From contig MNCI01030640.1 in assembly GCA_015680685.1 (NCBI GenBank), forward strand, positions 1 to 46,374: a stretch of DNA of 46,374 nt, given 5' to 3'. The DNA is from Gnetum montanum. Its lineage: Eukaryota > Streptophyta > Gnetopsida > Gnetales > Gnetaceae. The notes beneath the pieces are model-generated. The model did no database searches and was not told the origin of the DNA. It saw only the letters and a program-made list of their open reading frames with translations. Made by a program: the position numbers and the translations under genes. Below, piece after piece: positions 44,641-46,374 of this stretch (position 1 is the first letter of the stretch; each line of letters begins with the position of its first letter).

Positions 44641-46374
44641 TCATCATAACATAGGAGCATTTTCCCTCATGGAGCCAAGAGGTAGTGTTGTGCTTGTGTG
44701 CATGGTCCTACTATCATTGTTGCTCATCCTCCAGGCCCTCATTCTCCCATTGCATCTCTTCCTTCTACTTCTATGTCTACCTATCAATCTCTTCCTACTA
44801 GATTTCGACTATGAGCTACCTACGGAGTTCTTCCTTAAAAGTAGCACTAGTTTCCACATCCTCCATCTCCTTCTACCATAGGAGCTCCTTAACCATCTCC
44901 TCATGATAAATATCCACCTATAGTAGAAACCTCTAGAATGCCTTCTCCCTCACCTACCACTTAACTCTCTAAATCCACAACTTCTCAATGTGTGTCTGCA
45001 AGGCCACCTCCTCCATAGCTCTCTCCATAATCTAATGTTAGTGCTTCTGGTTCCACTGATCCTCCAAGCACACCCACAAGGATGCCTCCTCCATAGCTCT
45101 TTCCACCATTTGTTGTTGGTGCTACTACTCCTAGCTAGTAGGTGAGTTGGCTTGCCCACAAGCATGGACCTCCACTAGTGGCCTTGCCTAACACAGCTCC
45201 TACCAAAAAAAATTAGAGCTGGAGTTATTCACACCCTCATAAATATTCTCCACATGTTATTGTTAGACATAGACTAAGTTGTAGGGCCCAACGGGCTCTT
45301 GTGACATCAACATTAGCTAAGCATCCTACCACAAAGCAAGAATGGACCCTACATGCCTCCTTGGCTACCTCTACCACATGGCTACCAAAAAAAACTAAGG
45401 AATGTTTACCATATGTCCCATAGATAGACACTTCAGAAATGAGCAGTGCACCCCTTTTAATTTTCAACACATTCCAAGACTATACAAAGAAATGCTCTAT
45501 TAGCTCCATGACATCTTGCCAAAATTATGGCAACATAGACTTGGGTATCTACCTACTCATAGTCCATGACACTAGCCCAAGGAAGAAGTCCTTTGCATCC
45601 TAGATACCCCTTCTTGTTGGCAACACCACCTCCCCACCAACTTGCATCCCGAGAACCCACACTAATGCCTCCTCAATGAGATCAATCTTGACTTTGCAGA
45701 AGGTAGTAGTCTCCATGTTCCAATTCATGAATAAATTTCCATCTGGTAAATTAGGGTTCCCAAGTAGCATTAGTAGGAAATTGGTCTAGTCCACATGTGT
45801 AACAAGGCCCCACAATTCTAGCATCTCTTGAAATCTGGCATAAGAAGGTTCATAGATTGGTGTAGCCCCCATGCTATTAGTTGCCTCCTTCCACAATCTC
45901 ATAATAGTGGAAGCCACCTACACAAGAGGTGGCAAAGGTAAATTCTAAAAGATTAAATTGTTTTGAGACCATCATAGGCTTCACAAAATTATAGTTACCT
46001 TGGAGTCTCCATCTAGGTTAAGAGGTAGGAAGATTCCAGTAGCCCACCAAGTGGGAGTAGCAAAAGGACAATTATAGGAAAAATGCCTTCACATCTTGAG
46101 TTCCTAAAAACAAGACAGGTATCTCTCATTAATTTTTAACTCATATCTTCTCAACTCAACCTACATGAAGAGTGCTGCATGATTCACCAACCAAAGGAAG
46201 ACCTTTAATGTTTTAGGCAACCTACAATGTCAAATTCACATTTAGCTTGCCATCGTCAGATACTTATGCTTCATGATTAGGTGCAAGGATGCCTCCATCA
46301 TACCCAAGTATGTCATTTCCTAAACATGATGACACAATGATCTCTAAATAAGTGAATCATGATTTTCCAGCATC
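44641..46374 (-). pseudogene. Third copy of the antisense coiled-coil gene, cut by the window end
   Basis: Read from 46374 down: an exon with FATPTWWATG (about 46060), intron 45998-45918 (GTAACT...TGTGTAG), then an exon with SYARFQEMLELW, FLLMLLGNPNLP (45790), ALVWVLGMQVGGEVVLP (45660), and a Cys-containing region (45450-45240). Further down lies a Glu/Gln/Lys-rich coiled coil (45130-44700) with VERAMEEASL repeated as MERAMEEVAL and then KEMEDVETSATFKEELRR. Every stop in the coiled coil is where Gln or Trp fits. It matches the X and Y genes in block order and in the intron about 45-55 residues before the FL..L.NP..P block. It lies beyond an Athila-like pol, so its own element is not identified. 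Confidence 0.6.
45001..45122. repeat. 77-base direct repeat inside the third antisense gene
   Basis: The words CCTCCTCCATAGCTCT(C/T)TCCA and TGTTRGTGCT occur twice, 77 bases apart (about 45010 and 45087). On the minus strand this duplicates the ERAMEEA segment of the coiled coil. 77 is not a multiple of three, so small indels must have followed if both units were coding. Confidence 0.55.

Noticed and set aside
44408-44881. 157-codon plus-strand frame with Leu-rich, membrane-like sequence
   Set aside because: Its right half is the mirror of the Glu/Gln/Lys-rich coiled coil on the minus strand; CTC/CTT codons are the complement of GAG/AAG. No signal or family is recognised.

Overview
The window is repeat-dominated plant nuclear DNA from a large genome, possibly a gymnosperm; that last point is a guess from style and is not shown by the sequence. 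I see no intact host gene and no tRNA or rRNA gene. Nearly everything is decayed Ty3/Gypsy LTR retrotransposon of the Tat/Athila (OTA) group. Two assembly gaps (12314-12765 and 23960-24688) interrupt it.

Layout. 1 to about 2.1 kb is AT-rich unassigned DNA with a weak LTR look at its left end. From 2120 to 40234 lies a giant Tat/Ogre-like element, called Y here. Its 5' LTR is not visible. A second complete element of the same group, X (8070-28747, about 20.7 kb), is inserted inside it. X has two 2.2-kb LTRs, a primer-binding-site-like sequence, gag-pro, pol with two RNase H domains and integrase, and a polypurine tract. Y resumes at 28748 and ends with its 3' LTR (38556-40234). From about 40.4 to 43.7 kb there is an Athila-like protease-RT-RNase H-integrase relic (Z).

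The unusual part is the 5-kb stretch between protease and reverse transcriptase in X and Y. It holds a conserved gene on the opposite strand that encodes a coiled-coil protein. The gene has short introns at the same positions in both elements, although the elements are strongly diverged. A third, more distant copy lies at 44.7-46.4 kb, with at least one matching intron. On the sense strand the same stretch looks like an intron. Unspliced RNA would end gag-pro at a conserved stop. In X, splicing 14398 to 19765 would fuse gag-pro in frame to pol, as reported for Ogre elements. Short repeats with the core TTAAACTAG lie just inside this intron at both ends and at the start of a second apparent sense-strand intron after integrase.

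Each element also carries its own palindrome family (X: GCTACGCTATG...CATAGCGTAGC; Y: CTATGCTCTAGAGCGTAG). In each case the motif occurs both in the LTR and in the region upstream of the antisense gene, which suggests common control. A third LTR-like fragment, inserted in the integrase gene of X, contains a 47-bp tandem array whose best units are textbook heat-shock elements.

All coding regions are broken by stops and frameshifts. Many stops are TAG or TGA where Gln, Trp or Arg is expected, as decay of methylated cytosine would produce. Functional statements therefore describe ancestors, not products of this locus.
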